Assembly (NCBI GenBank): GCA_030704615.1
Contig: CM060731.1
Span: forward strand, 21,764,001-21,824,000
Length of the DNA: 60,000 nt
DNA from: Takakia lepidozioides
Lineage: Eukaryota; Streptophyta; Takakiopsida; Takakiales; Takakiaceae
Direction: 5' to 3'
Shown here: in pieces, positions 11,337 to 23,302 of the stretch
Layout of the letters: every line of letters begins with the position of its first letter
How positions within the stretch are numbered: position 1 is the first letter of the stretch
Position numbers and translations under genes: made by a program
Notes under the pieces: generated by a model
Database searches by the model: none
Seen by the model: the letters and a program-made list of their open reading frames with translations, nothing else
Told to the model about the DNA's origin: nothing

Positions 11337-11705
11337 TGGCTCGACAACATAAGAGGTGCGGCGTGAAACCCAATGAAAATCATCCAGTGTAGAGAAATAA
11401 TGAACGAAAAAACCATAGTATACTACAATCATCTTTTTGTGAGTGTGCCTCGACAGTCTAAGCGTTTGAGAACCCTAATGAAAACCATCCATAAACATAC
11501 ACAATGGACACTATGCCTCGATAGTATAACAGATTTAGAACCCTAATGAAAATCATCCGCAACATGCACAGTGGACATTGTGCCTCGACAGTATAACCGT
11601 TTGAGGACCCTAATGAAAATCATCCAAAACCATACACAGTGGACACTTTGCCTCGACAGTATAACCTTTTCAGAACCCTAATGAGAATCATCCAAAAACA
11701 TAGAC
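11337..11705. repeat. 67-bp tandem repeat, about five units
   Basis: Units share TGCCTCGACAGTATAACC, GAACCCTAATGAAAATCATC and CAAAACATACACA blocks. The marker TGCCTCGA recurs near 11447, 11514, 11581 and 11650, and a diverged first unit starts near 11337. Confidence 0.75.
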
Positions 11706-12948
11706 AACCACGGACTAACCATCGGCGAATTCATGCGACTCACATTTATTAGACAATGTCGCATGACACACAGTCATTTCCTGGTTCAGAAATATAGTGG
11801 AGACAGTGGTGATGTTTGTCCTAAACTTCCTTGTATGGAGAGTTTTGTTGGGCCCTGGGACATTGTTTTCAATTCCACTTCCACGAATACTTCATGGAAT
11901 AAATGTATGAATGATGGAAGGTGCAGTCATGGCAGTGGCGAAGGAAAGAGGAAGCCGGTCATGGTTCTGTTGTTAAAGAGACCCACAATAGTAGTTTTCA
12001 AGGATTTTAGGGACAAAACCCTAAAATGTGATGTCACTTGTACATAAGACTTGCAATATTGAGAGTGGATGTAGCATCACAGAGTACCAGAAGCGAGCAT
12101 TGCGCAAAGAGCAATGAAGACATCATATTGTGGGAAATCTGTATATCTGTAGCCCTGCATATCATGGTTTGTGTGTGTTGATTTTCAAATGTTCTTTGTG
12201 TATAGACTGCAACGTTATGAGGAAGCATTCAGCAGGCATTTGTGGATGGATATGTGTGTCTCCTCTGGCACAAGTGAGTCATAAGGCGTGTTCAAAGCAA
12301 AAGGTGGAGGGAGGCTGTAAGTAGCGTGCACCAACTATTATACCAAACAAGCGTACAAACGAGATTCAATACAGAGAAACATCACAATCGCATAAAATGA
12401 AACAATGAACCTAGCAATGGCAAAATACAAACTGAAGCAGTGTTGGGAAATATGATACATCCTTTTGTCGCAAGCAACAAAAGGAGTACACCATACATAC
12501 TAGCCTGTTGTGAAGATGCAACTTATTGGATTGTCATATTTCAGCACGTTCAATGGTGCGTGAATACAATGAGTCCGAATGGAAATCCTTGTAGCCAAGA
12601 AAGAAGAGGAGGAAACCATACATACTACCAGGTTGTAAAGCTGAAACTTCTTGGATTGTCATGTTTCAGCACATTTGATGCTACCTGAATACAAGGTGTT
12701 GTGAATTGAAGGGTACATGAAAAATTCGTTAGGAAGAGAACACCAACAATTAAGCGAAGGAGGCAAGCATATGAAGGGACTGTAGAGGCAGAAGTCCTCA
12801 AAACAATATTGTACCGTATGTGCGAAGCCCATTCCCTGGAAAAGCCAGTGGAGTAGCCTGGATGAACACAATGTGAGTGACATGCTGAGGATCAGAAAGT
12901 ACTGATTGACATTGTTGTGACACTGTTTTCTGCAGCACGTACACACCT
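11706..12948. other. no gene recognised
   Basis: A plus-strand frame of 104 codons at 11733-12047 and several shorter ones are present, but none matches a family I know. The region may include decayed 3' sequence of the adjacent transposase gene. Confidence 0.4.
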
Positions 12949-15900
12949 TCAGTCACTGTACAATCTCTTCTTTGGCGTGGTTCGAGTCGGCAAGGGTGGG
13001 TGTTTTCTGCTGTGTCCATTTCTCTCCAAAAAGTCTTTGAACCGGACGAGGGACTTCCCTTTGCCATCATCGACAATAGTCATAACTGGTTCCTTGCGAG
13101 GGTACTGAACTCCCTCCTCCATCATGGCAGTCAACTCAAGAATCTTTCCCTTTGCAGCTCTTATCAAGGCAAGGAGATGTTGTTGCAGGTCGTCACTGGA
13201 CTCTGTCAGTTGCACAATGGTTTGTCATTCTGTGGAAATCTGGGCCTGCACGTTCTGCAATGGACTCTTCTGAGATAAAGAAGGGGACCTCTGATGTGGA
13301 GGAGTTTGCGAAGATGAAGGGATACAAGTCGGGGATTCAGAACCTCTCACCAAATTGTGAAGGCCACCTTTAGATGTGCCCATCAGAGTTCCACAGAACT
13401 TTGCGATGAGGCCATCCTCGAGATGAGGGTGGATAATCTGCAGAACCTTCACTTGGTGTGCGCACATATTCTCCTTCTGGGCCCAAGAGCAATCACAGCA
13501 AGCCTAGTCTGATTCAGGTTTGTGAATTGTGAATGTCCTACCCAATTCCCGTGCGCATTGAACAAGTGCAGGGCCACCAGGGGTGTGCGGCAGCTGGACG
13601 TTGCCATTTGGAATGTGCTTGGCAAGCAATATGGAACTGTAAACAAACCCCTCCAGCCGTTTGTTTCTGACAAATCCATACGCTTTCGCATGAGACATGT
13701 ACCAGTAATGGGTGAGGACATCACCAGTGAGTTTGGAGATGAGCCAATCTACCCTTCTGCTAGTCACTTCAATTGCGATTTGAGGTTGCCATGATAAGCT
13801 TCTATGGCAGCATTAGTATCTTGAGAGGCATGTGGTATGTTTCTAGAACCTTTCATCCACATTTTCGCTTTCGGAAGCCACTCTCCATGTAGTCGCAGAA
13901 TACAGTCTCGTTGGGGTACTTCTCCCGCAAGGAGATGATTTGGTATACTGCCCAAGCCTCACCTGCATCCCCAGATGTGCATTTTCTATCGTACATGATC
14001 TTTGCAAGATCCTACAACACTGCGGCACGTACTTCTGGATCTCTGATCTTGGAGACCACCAGGCTCGCCGAACATGCCACAAGCACAGGAAAATTGCACA
14101 ACCCCCCCACACAGAGCTGTTTGTTGTGAGATTGAATGACTGTAACACATGTGTGCACGTTGGACATGTGAAAGGATCAGTAGTGTAGGAGGCGGAGCTA
14201 CCTGATAGCAGCGATTTCCGCATCTGCGTCGTCGACAATGAAGGCATTAGGGCGCCACTCAGCCTTGACGGCTTGCATTTGCTGGTTTAGTGCCTGCATC
14301 CAAGGTCGCAGATCCGTGGCTTTGCACCTTGTGGTGATTATGTATGCGACTGAAATAATATTTAGCCACTCATCAAACACCATCATGGTGTACAAAGGAT
14401 ACTGCAAGAACAAGCATGCAACAAAATTGATCAGGAATACAAAGGAGTGAGGGGACTGGAAAATTGTGACCATGCAGAAAATAGTTGAGCTCTGTCCGCA
14501 GGCACATGGTGATCCTGGAACCAACCTTCTTCTCGTTTGTCCCGAATGTTGCATCGCATGCCACTATTCGAGAATGTCCGTGATGCATCATTTGTTTTTT
14601 CTGCCATTCTGTCTGTATGCCCAACACAAAGGGAAGGTCCAGTTTACGGCTATTCGAAGTCCAGGCAAGGTGATTGGACTCTTCTTGGTAGTAGAAAACA
14701 CTGTCAGGGTTGGCCTCCACCCACATTCGCACACTGCGAGCATCATTGGGTGCTTTTTAAACGTTTCCTCATCACACTTGTTGGCAATGTTGCGGATGTC
14801 CCAGGAGAGCAGGAAAGTGTCACGATCTGCCTCCAATCCAGCTTCCATAGTTTCCTTCACCCGCTGCATGTGCTTCGCCATGATTTTGTTGATGCTTAGT
14901 CCAAGGCACAAGTTATGCAGTACCCAGGCTTTCATTTCTTCGCTGATGTGGGGGGCCAAGGCAACCCGACCACAATCATGTGCTGGCCTATGGGATATGT
15001 CTCCCGCACGATTTACGTGCCTCTTCTCGTAGTACACAACCTCTGTGATTTTTGGGTCCAAATAGCATTGTTTGACTGCAAATCGGCATACACATCCCCG
15101 CTTGATGCCTTCACCATATTTTGTTTTGGATGTCCTCAGTACTTTTGGTTTTTGCTCCTTAACGGTTGCAACAACTCGTGCCTTTGTACCCTTCTTCTTT
15201 GGAGGTTTCGGTTTCCACTTCTTCACTGCCATGGCGGATGTAACTTGCAAGACAGCAGAAGTCTTGTCCTCTAATGAGCAGTGGTACTACAACAGAAAGA
15301 ATCTTGCATTAATGGAATAAAAGGGGGGAGTGCCTAAAAGAGTTCTGGACAATAGCTCGGGGCATGCAATTGGGATAGTACTACTGTATACATCCTTGAA
15401 AGCAAAGACGAAGACACAATCCTTCAACCCTTAACAACACTGTTACACCCGAACAGGTAAATGAGACAGTGCTGGCAGCAAATTATAATGTACAGTCAGG
15501 TATGCTTCAATGAGTACCCCATGTTCCTAGATGCAAATTTATGAGAGGATCATGCAGCCATGCATCAATGGAGTTCATGACGCAAAAGTGGCCTAAAATA
15601 GACGTGGGCAGTACACATGACTGTGACTACAAGGAAACTGCACATTCGGTTAAATGGCAACACACAAATGACTGTTTGTAGGAGAATCAGAGCTTCTGAG
15701 ATGGAGGTTTCTGGAAGGTCATGCAGGCATCAATGGATGGACGATCGCATTGCATGAAGAAGGTGATAAGCATGATGGTAGGCGTATTTTTCTGCATTCA
15801 GCTTGAACTCCTTCACCAAGGTCGTCAGCATCATTGGAAACTATTTTAGGTAAAACAGTACTTTAACTGTTTTCATTAATGTCGTACCTTGTAATACTGA

Positions 15901-16100
15901 GGGCGTTGTTGGTGCGTGGAGCTTGGAGGGATCCTTGTGCACAGCCTCTGTGCTAATGTTTCTGGAAAGTGCAAGGTCCATCAGGACGGAAAGACTCCCC
16001 AGTTATGAACTCATTCACACGCCCCCATGGAATGTAGGCCACTTCAGCATTGTCGCTTCCATCGGGGATTCCATGCCACTGGTGACGCCAATGTAACGCT
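12949..16100 (-). pseudogene. MULE-type transposase with SWIM-like end, spliced and frameshifted
   Basis: Pieces in order on the minus strand follow a plant MULE transposase. First comes VAYIPWGRVNEFITGESFRP (about 16050-15960), then GCVCRFAVKQC...HVNRAGDISHRPAHDCGR. Next are LGIQTEWQKKQMM and VACDATFGTNEKK, with the first catalytic Asp region. These are followed by YPLYTMMVFDEW, RPNAFIVDDADAE with the second, a FLCLWHVRRAW segment, and IPHASQDTNAAIEAYHGNLK. Last come DWLISKLTGDVLTHYWY, a CAHQVKVLQIIHPHLEDG SWIM-like end, and a coiled C-terminus at 13215-12949. Introns fit GT-AG rules: 14402-14525 (AAG|GTTGG to TTCTTGCAG|TATCC), and another after 14202. Frame changes near 14757 and 14060 break the protein. 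Neighbouring repeats suggest a transposon rather than a domesticated gene. Confidence 0.75.
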
Positions 16101-18581
16101 GTGTGATTGAAAGCACCAGGCACCGGAGATTGCACCTGGCTTCGAAGCATGGAGATCAAATGGGGCACAATAGGAGAAACTCTTCAGTTCTCTCATTCGC
16201 AGACATGTTTGTTGGCAAGCAGGTGAAACCACACTGAGATAGCAAGAGGCATCGTGTTTCAAATTCATCACACACTGATGATTACACAAGGGCAAGCGAT
16301 GAAGGAGGTCCGAAAGTTCGGGGATACAGAATGAGGGCCGAAGACAGTGGGGACAGGTGGTCAATCAACTGGATGAAAACAATCATTCGCTAAATGACGT
16401 CTATCCGTTTTGGAGGCACATTGAATGTTGTTTCAAAATTTCAAATTTGAATGTTCACGGACTCCAATATAGTGTGTCTGTACTCTAGGACTTGTTCAAA
16501 TTTCGAATATGTATGTTTGAGTAGTCATGTGCGTGTATGATCGGAAAGTCGCCATGCGATGGCTCTTATTTCCTGCATTCATGGGGCATGCATGAGGGTT
16601 GCATGCAATACAGTAATGACAGTGCTGAGATTGTATGACAGTGTTATGGCGAGGGATGGACCCGGCGCGGGTCGGGGGGTGGAGGGGTTGGAACTTGGGG
16701 GTGGCAGGCGCGGCGACCGCGGGCCGCGGCGGCACCGCGAGGGGGGTGCGGGGCGCGGAGGGCAGGGGTGGGGCCTCATAGGGAGGCCCGCTGAGGGAGC
16801 ATTGAACTCTCGGGCCTCATTTATCACTTGCCTATTGTGAGTGCCTAATTGTTGTTGTTTTGGTCCTCAAAAAGGATGGTATAGAAGGAGTTATCCCTTG
16901 CCCAATTTTCTATATCTCTATATTTGTTGTAGTGCGCAAATCTTATTATCTTCATCTTCTTACATTTGATCAAATTTCATAGGTCTATATACATGTCTAT
17001 CTATTATAAATGGACACATAACATCAGTAGAATGTGGATTTAATTGTTATAATGCATTTTGTGGTTTTAGTGCAAATGTCCTGGAGCGTTACCGCTGCAA
17101 GCTCTTTAAGCAGTGTCTGGCACAACTGGTTCTGAGGAGGAATTGAAGGCCCTCGTCTACCAGCTGAAGGGACAATTTGACTTGATGGAGCAGAGACATC
17201 GGCAATAAAAAATGAAAGTGAATTCGTTGACGAACAGACCAAGAATCTCGAAGAGATTCATCTATTTTGGACAGGCCATGACGTACGGATTGTTGCAAGG
17301 GAAGTCTTTAAGTGGAGTTGCGGCAAACAGTCTATAAGCGATGGAGATGGATGGCGAAGTATTGGTAAACTTAAATGAATAGGAATTGTGGTATAAAGGA
17401 ATGGATAGAACTAAGTAGAGTTCAAGTTGGGCAGACATTTGTTGAGAATTTAAAAAAACTTACCTAATTTTTATATTTATACATCAGCATCTACTTTGTT
17501 AGCCACACATTTTTGAATAATTGTTTGTAATTCAGATGTCATTGTCTTGTCTAGTTTTATCATAGAAGATGTTGCAGTACTGGGCAGCAGCAAAATGATC
17601 TAAAATATAGTGTATGTCTATGTTTGCACACCAAAGATGTGCTACATTGTTTATGCATTAGTACATATATTTTAGGATTACGTTCAAGGAATAAATTTTG
17701 TGGTTTAGTTAATTTACTTCAATATCAGTATTCTAATGTTAAAGACTGTAAAAATTCAGTGAAGGTATTGTCGTAATGTCTTCACCCATGTTCGTTGCAT
17801 GTGGTTTTGAAAAAAATCTTATTAGCTTATTTCGTGATGTTGAAATAATTTCGTGTTCTTGAAGATGTTCGAGAATTGAGTATATGAATAATGAAACCTA
17901 CATATAGGTTGGCTTTCTTTTCTAGTATCTACAGGTACGTGTGTGTTTATGGGATTGTACATCTTGTAGGTGAAGCGGTCAAAGTGATGCTTCACACAAA
18001 ATATATTTTTGTACAGAAGATTGATTTTTTTAATTTGAATTGAATTTGATCATTATTATCAATTATAAATAATGGAGCTTTAATCCAGATAAGACCATGA
18101 TCATGCTCACTTCCTCTATTGTGGATTTCAGTAACAAAAAATTTAATAACTTTCGAATAAGTTTCAAGCTTGGGTATTGTCAATAGAGTTGTGGCGATAA
18201 CTTATTCTCAATTCTACGTTTAAGTTTCTACCATATTGTGCATTACAAACATCGTTCCGTTGATGTCATGCTTGACATTCAATTACAATTAGCAAACTTT
18301 TCAAGGTAAGATAGAGTGGTCACATGTCTATAAAATTTCTCAAACATTTATAAGTTCTAACGAGTCCTCTTCCATATTTGTTTGTCCATTTATATTAAAT
18401 TTGCTTACCCTAAACTCAGGGATATAAGGGTTACTATAATTTATCCAAATTTTATATTAGGTTCCAACAACTCTTCAATATTTGTTTGTCCATTTCTATT
18501 TTTTTCTTAGTACCCAAAACCTTATTGTACTACCCTATGCTCTTTTAATAATTTTTGAATAACTACAACTTGCTTTACTTA
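16101..18581. other. intergenic, GC-rich block then AT-rich DNA
   Basis: At about 16655-16800 lies a short strongly GC-rich block (GGCGCGGCGACCGCGGGCC), contrasting with the AT-rich sequence on both sides. A possible coiled-coil coding relic (EELKALVYQLKGQFDLMEQR on the plus strand, about 17130-17200) sits in an otherwise closed region. From 17300 to 18580 the DNA is AT-rich with no convincing genes. Confidence 0.45.
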
Positions 18582-18644
18582 GAGCATCTCCGCCCCGCCA
18601 TGCTATGTATCAGGCACTAAATCAAATGTAGCGTGTTTTGAAAT

Positions 18645-18648
18645 AGCA
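18645..18648. repeat. target-site duplication, left copy (AGCA)
   Basis: AGCA immediately precedes TGTCAAG at the element start. The same AGCA follows the last base of repeat B2 at 29709-29712. The match extends two more bases (TG), so a 4-6 bp duplication is possible. Joining the flanks restores a plausible continuous Harbinger sequence. Confidence 0.7.
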
Positions 18649-18970
18649 TGTCAAGTTATTTTACCACTAGTGTGAAACTAGCTAGGAAATAGCTAGCTTT
18701 TACATATTGACATTTGGGATTGGCCCAAGTGTCAATCCAGGGGTCAAGGCAGATTTAGGCCCTGGAGTGGTTATCTTCACGGCAAGCGCGGGAGGCTCAT
18801 CTTTCTCGAGTTGAGCCTCACCGCGCCTAGCTATGGCGCCGTAGTGTGGATTCCCCATGGCGTGGGGTGCACTTGGCTTGACTTGTATTTGAGTGATGAG
18901 GTTATATATGCATGAGTTTATGCTTCAGCTTTGTGAGCTCGCATGAGCTTGTGCTTGTTTCTTCTTTATC
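18649..18970 (+). repeat. terminal repeat A1
   Basis: 322 bp beginning TGTCAAG and ending TTCTTTATC; near-identical to A2 at 29192-29517. It contains a TATA-like TTATATATGCATGAG at about 18902-18916 and runs straight into the leader (ACTCGAGAAAG) with no copy of repeat B. Confidence 0.9.
18902..18916 (+). promoter_or_regulatory. candidate TATA box of the gypsy element
   Basis: TTATATATGCATGAG in repeat A, present in all three copies of A in the window. A start about 30 bp downstream would give an RNA with only about 35 nt of A before the leader. Its use as a promoter is inferred from the motif only. Confidence 0.45.
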
Positions 18971-18986
18971 ACTCGAGAAAGATGAG

Positions 18987-19013
18987 CTCGTATCTGTGAG
19001 TGCCAGATACGAG
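18987..19013 (+). other. perfect 10-bp hairpin in place of a primer-binding site
   Basis: CTCGTATCTG, a 7-base loop, then CAGATACGAG, 17 bases after the end of A1. The same hairpin is at 10859-10885 in the truncated copy. No match to the usual initiator-tRNA-Met primer-binding site is seen directly after A1. Self-priming, packaging or dimerisation roles are possible; none is shown. Confidence 0.6.
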
Positions 19014-20500
19014 TTAGTTGTAGCACTTGTGGTTTTTGCTTGAGAATGAGAGAAACCAAGTTGTTATGCAAGGAGCACCGTGGAGCTCTTGGTTGTTAGA
19101 AGCGGAGGCGATGTGGGTTACGAGGTGGTAACCTTGGCATTCGATCTTCAGCTTCAGAGATGAAAGCACCATGCTGCAGGTAATTCCAGAGCACCTTGAT
19201 GGTTTCAGATTGTGTACATGCATGAGCAAGCACGATTGGGAAGAGGACCAGTCAAGAGCAGGTTATAGTGGCTTTGGTGGCAAAGCTGAGAACTGGACTT
19301 GGGAATGCGAGCTTTCATTGTGTGAAGGATTGCAAGACCAAGCGAAAGGGCTGATTTGGCTTGGGGCAAATCAGTGCACTTTGTGGAGTATGGTGAGATT
19401 GGGTTTCAATCTCGAGCTTCAGCATTGAGAGGGCTCTTGTCATGGCAAGAGCAGGGCTGGAACAGGAGCTAAGAGGTGCGGCAAGGCCATGGAATGTGCA
19501 CCTAGGGTTTCAGAGCTTGGAAGAAGAGCTCTTGCACCACAAGAAGTGTCTTGTGGCTGGAAATGTAAGCCTTAGGGTTTCAGGAGCTTGGCAAAGGCTA
19601 TGGAGTGCTTAGTCTTGTCTTAGAGAGCATCAAGGAGCCAAGGAGCCAAGATAGGGGCTGATATCTCTTGTGTGAAGAGGTTGCATGTGTGGAGCATGTA
19701 TTCAGCTCATTGAAGCTTCCATCTTCAAGCTTGGAGGGCAAGCAAGGAAGAGGGAAGGGCTGACTTCCCTTATGTGAGGGCAATGCATGTGTGGAGCATG
19801 CTATCAGCCTGGTGAAGGCTTGCACTTTCAGGTGTGGGAGTGCAAGAAAGGAAGGAAGGGGCTGGTTTCCCTGTAGGGCATGTGAGCATGCTTTCAGCCT
19901 GCTGAAGCTTGTATTTTCAGGTTTGTGGGTGCAAGAAATGAAGCAAAGGAGCTGATTCTCTTATGGTGAGAGTGGGGCATGTGTGGAGCATGCCTTCAGC
20001 CCATTGAGGCTCTTGTTTTCAAGCTTTAGAGAGCTAGAACGGAAGGTCTAGGGCTGGTTTCCACTTGGAGTGAAAGAAAAGCACTTGTAGGGCCTATGTG
20101 AGTTGGGGTTTCAACTTCAAGCTTGAAGGGAGCGCAACTCTTGAAGCAACAGGTGTAGAGGGCTGGAATAGGCTCTAAGACAGATGCTATGGCCAAGAGA
20201 GTGCTTGAATGAGTGCTCACAAGGGCTGGGAACCAGCAGGGCTTGGTTGTTTGCCATTGAGTTTAGTGGCGTGTTTGGGGAGGCTAAGTGAGAAAGAAGG
20301 CTTGGTTTGTGGCAACCACCTCATGGCTTAGGGCTACTATGGTGGTGTGTGGAGCCGAAAGAGCAAGGATACCTTGCTGATTTCCTCACAGCCACCATAG
20401 CTCGGTGGAAAGAAGCCTAGAGTCCAAGAGACACAAACCCTAGCTTGGCGTGGCTAAACCCCTTGGAGAAATGGCTAAACTGCCAGAGCGGCCATGTGTG
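19014..20500 (+). other. gypsy leader, non-coding
   Basis: About 1.5 kb of untranslated leader with loosely repeated blocks about 100-120 bp apart, sharing GTGTGGAGCATG, TTCAGC and CTTGAAG or AAGCTTG motifs. No conserved protein frame. It is colinear with 9521-10858 on the minus strand. Confidence 0.65.
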
Positions 20501-20509
20501 GGGCTGTGG

Positions 20510-21210
20510 GCTGTTGTGAAGGCTGTGTGTGGGGGCTGTGAGGCTGTGGGGCTGTGAGGGGCTGTGACAGGCCGTGCCCATGGCCTTTGGGGCTGTGACG
20601 GGCTGTGAGGGGCTGTGACAGGCCGTGCCTGAGGCCTTTGAGGCTGTGACGGGCTGTGAGGGGCTGTGACAGGCCGTGCCCATGGCCTTTGGGGCTGTGA
20701 CAGGCTGTGAGGGGCTGTGACAGGCCGTGCCGAGGCCTTTGGGGCTGTGATGGGCTGTGAGGGGCTGTGACAGGCCGTGCTTGAGGCCTTTGGGCTGTGA
20801 CGGGCTGTGAGGGGCTGTGACAGGCCGTGCCATGGCCTTTGGGGCTGTGAGGGCTGTGAGGGGCTGTGACAGGCCGTGCCCATGGCCTTTGGGCTGTGAC
20901 GGGCTGTGAGGGGCGTGACAGGCCGTGCCTGAGGCCTTTGAGGCTGTGACGGGCTGTGAGGGGCTGTGACAGGCCGTGCCTGAGGCCTTTGAGGCTGTGA
21001 CGGCTGTGAGGGGCTGTGACAGGCCGTGCCCATAGCCTTTGGGGCGGGCTGACGGGCTGTGACGGGCTGTGACAGGCTGTGCCTGAGGCCTTTGAGGCTG
21101 TGACGAGCTGTGAGGGGCTGTGACAGGCTGTGCCCAGTGGCCTGTGGACTGTGACGGCTGTGACCAGTGAACTGTGTGGGCCTGTGCTGGTCTGTGGTGG
21201 CCCGTGTTGA
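20510..21210 (+). repeat. 51-bp minisatellite in the gypsy leader, about 11 units
   Basis: The unit core is GGGCTGTGACAGGCCGTGCC followed by CATGGCCTTTGGGG or TGAGGCCTTTGAGG and GGGCTGTGAGG. The phrase GACAGGCCGTGCC recurs about every 51 bp. It lies upstream of the gag start and is highly GC-rich with strong strand asymmetry (G on the plus strand). Confidence 0.85.
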
Positions 21211-21453
21211 CCTGTGGATGGCCTGTGCTGACTCGTGGAGGCACTGGTGGACTAGGGACTGGCATGTGGTCTGGAAGGCCAAATTTTGAAGCTCGTGGAG
21301 GGCGGTTTGAGGAGTATCTTCATGATATTCCCATGGTCATGCAAGTTCAGGTGTAGGCTATGTTAGGAACTTAGTATTCCAAACCATAAGCCGCAACAGG
21401 TTCTCTACCCGGTTACCTTGTGGAGAGGGGGTTAGGGACATGTTCATGACCGG

Positions 21454-23302
21454 TTGAGTGTCAACACGGAGGTGCCACTAGTTGCTGGGGACAGTGCCGG
21501 TTCGAGCACTAGCGATACTAGTGGGTACACGAGACGAGGTGTGCGGTTTAGGCCACCTTCACCTCCTGTGTCTTCCACGGAAGGTTCTGATTCGGATTGT
21601 GAATCAGGAGGGCTCATACCGGCGGTGCAAGTTGTTTCTTTGCCATTGTTGTGGGACACAATGGAGGAGATGTATGGAGCTACCAAGGGGCCACGAAGGT
21701 ACTCTGGGGCGGTGGGCACCATTGAGTTGGATGATTTTATCCAAGAGTTTGATAGTTGGTGTGATTTGCAGCAAATGCGCAATCCACAACTATTTACGCC
21801 GTTCATGGCATGGAAAGGGCTGTTTCAGCACCTTGAGGGGCCGCCTATGGATGATTACCATGAGTTCAGGCGGGGGCATGAGGTTGAGATCGAGGAGTGG
21901 AGGATGTACTGGTCACCCGACTATGTCTCCATCACTAGGGGCACTAGAGCCACGAGGGCAGTGGCTACACCTGCCGCTGCACCGGCAGCTTCAGACAGAA
22001 AGCAGTGGGACTGGTGGTACAGTAGCTACGACGTCCACCCAAGCCACTACCGCACCAGCACTAGCACCCGTGCCTGCCTTCAACCCTGTTGTGGAGTTCT
22101 TCGAAGAGTTGAGAGGGAACTACCAAGGGGTGAGGACAGAGAAGTTGCGGAGCTTGCAAGAGTTCCAACGGAAGCCGACCGAGAGCTTGAGGGAGGCTTT
22201 CACTCGCATGAGGCGCTTGATAAATGTAACCCAAGGGGTTACGGAAGCTCAGGCAGTCCAATTCTGGTATGGGATATTGGACAAGGAGCTGAGGAGAAGG
22301 GTGCGGGATGCAACTCTCCTACAAGCGGCCCAACCCACCTTAGCAAATGTGTTTTTGCTGGCAGAGCGGATAGAGCTCAACATGGTGGAGGAACGAGTGG
22401 TCATGGTGGGATTTGCTAAGGAGACACCACGGGGTAGTGGTGCTCCTAGCCAACCACTACCTCAACGTGCTCAAGGCAACAAGGGGGCTCAGGTGAAGCT
22501 CAGGGAAGGGCAGAGAGGACCTCAGATGCAGGGGTCTCTCCCTTCATTTGCTGGCCAACAACGGGCGGATGTGGTGTGCTGGACATGTGGAGGACCCCAT
22601 GTCAAGAAGGATTGCCCAGAGGGAGGCAAAGGGTCGGCACATGCACAGCCTGCACAGTTGCAGTGTGGGCATTGTGGCAAGCACGGGCATGGAGAGGCCC
22701 AGTGTTATGGTTTGCATCCTGAGTTGCGCCCAGGCCAGTTCCAAGGGAACAATGGTGGCCGGGGGCGAGGTGGAGCAGCCCAGAGAGGACGAGGTGGCCA
22801 GCCACGAGGTGCAGGCCAAGGGCAAGCTCAACGTGGCCAAGGACGCGGAGGTCAGGGTGTTGACCAAGGCATGGCCAACCGGCTTCAGCAGCTAGAGCAG
22901 AGGCTCGCTGCCATGGCTACAGCTCAGGTGGTACCGGCTCTAAGGCCGGATGGTCCACCTCCTGCTCCTGAGGGAGGAGATATGGGAGGCATGGGATTCA
23001 TGTGTGGAGCAGCACTACCACTAGTGCAGGTGGAGTCTGCTGCAGCCGTGACTCGAGGAGCAGCACGAGTTCCTGAGCCACGAGGTGCAGAGGTGGAGTT
23101 GGATCCACAGCGTGGGGAGGCAAGCCGTCAGGCTAGGCTTCCTCAGTCATTCACATTGGCGGAGACAGTGTCGACGCCATCCATGGCACCTAGTTCTCGC
23201 CCGACTATTACCGAGGCGGAGGTTACTATGCCATTGGGGAGAGCTACACGGGCAGCACCACTACCTAGTGTTGCCAAGGCTACGGCAGCTAGTGTGCTGT
23301 AG
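21454..23302 (+). CDS. Gag polyprotein (capsid and nucleocapsid), with a frame change
   Basis: Starts at ATG 21454 (MSVNTEVPLV), the same start as in the other copy. The matrix/capsid part, with DDFIQEFDSWCDLQQMRN and WKGLFQHLEGPPMDDYHEF, is in the first frame up to about 22020. The rest, from about PAFNPVVEFFEEL and SLQEFQRKPTESLREAFTRM (the Gag 'retrotrans_gag' type core), lies in the +1 frame to TAG 23300-23302. Two CCHC-type zinc knuckles follow at 22577-22615 (CX2CX3HX4C) and 22664-22705 (CX2CX4HX4C), then an RGG/GQ-rich RNA-binding tail (22740-22860). Both frames are open through the overlap and both copies in the window share the shift. So it is either a programmed +1 frameshift or an old inherited indel. 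Confidence 0.8.

Noticed and set aside
20417-21282. Two overlapping minus-strand frames of about 280 codons
   Set aside because: Same minisatellite artefact in the full gypsy copy; both frames are open because of the repeat composition.
22019-22419. First-frame extension of gag beyond the frame change
   Set aside because: Composition and lack of Gag-like motifs show it is the off-frame shadow of the Gag core, which lies in the +1 frame.
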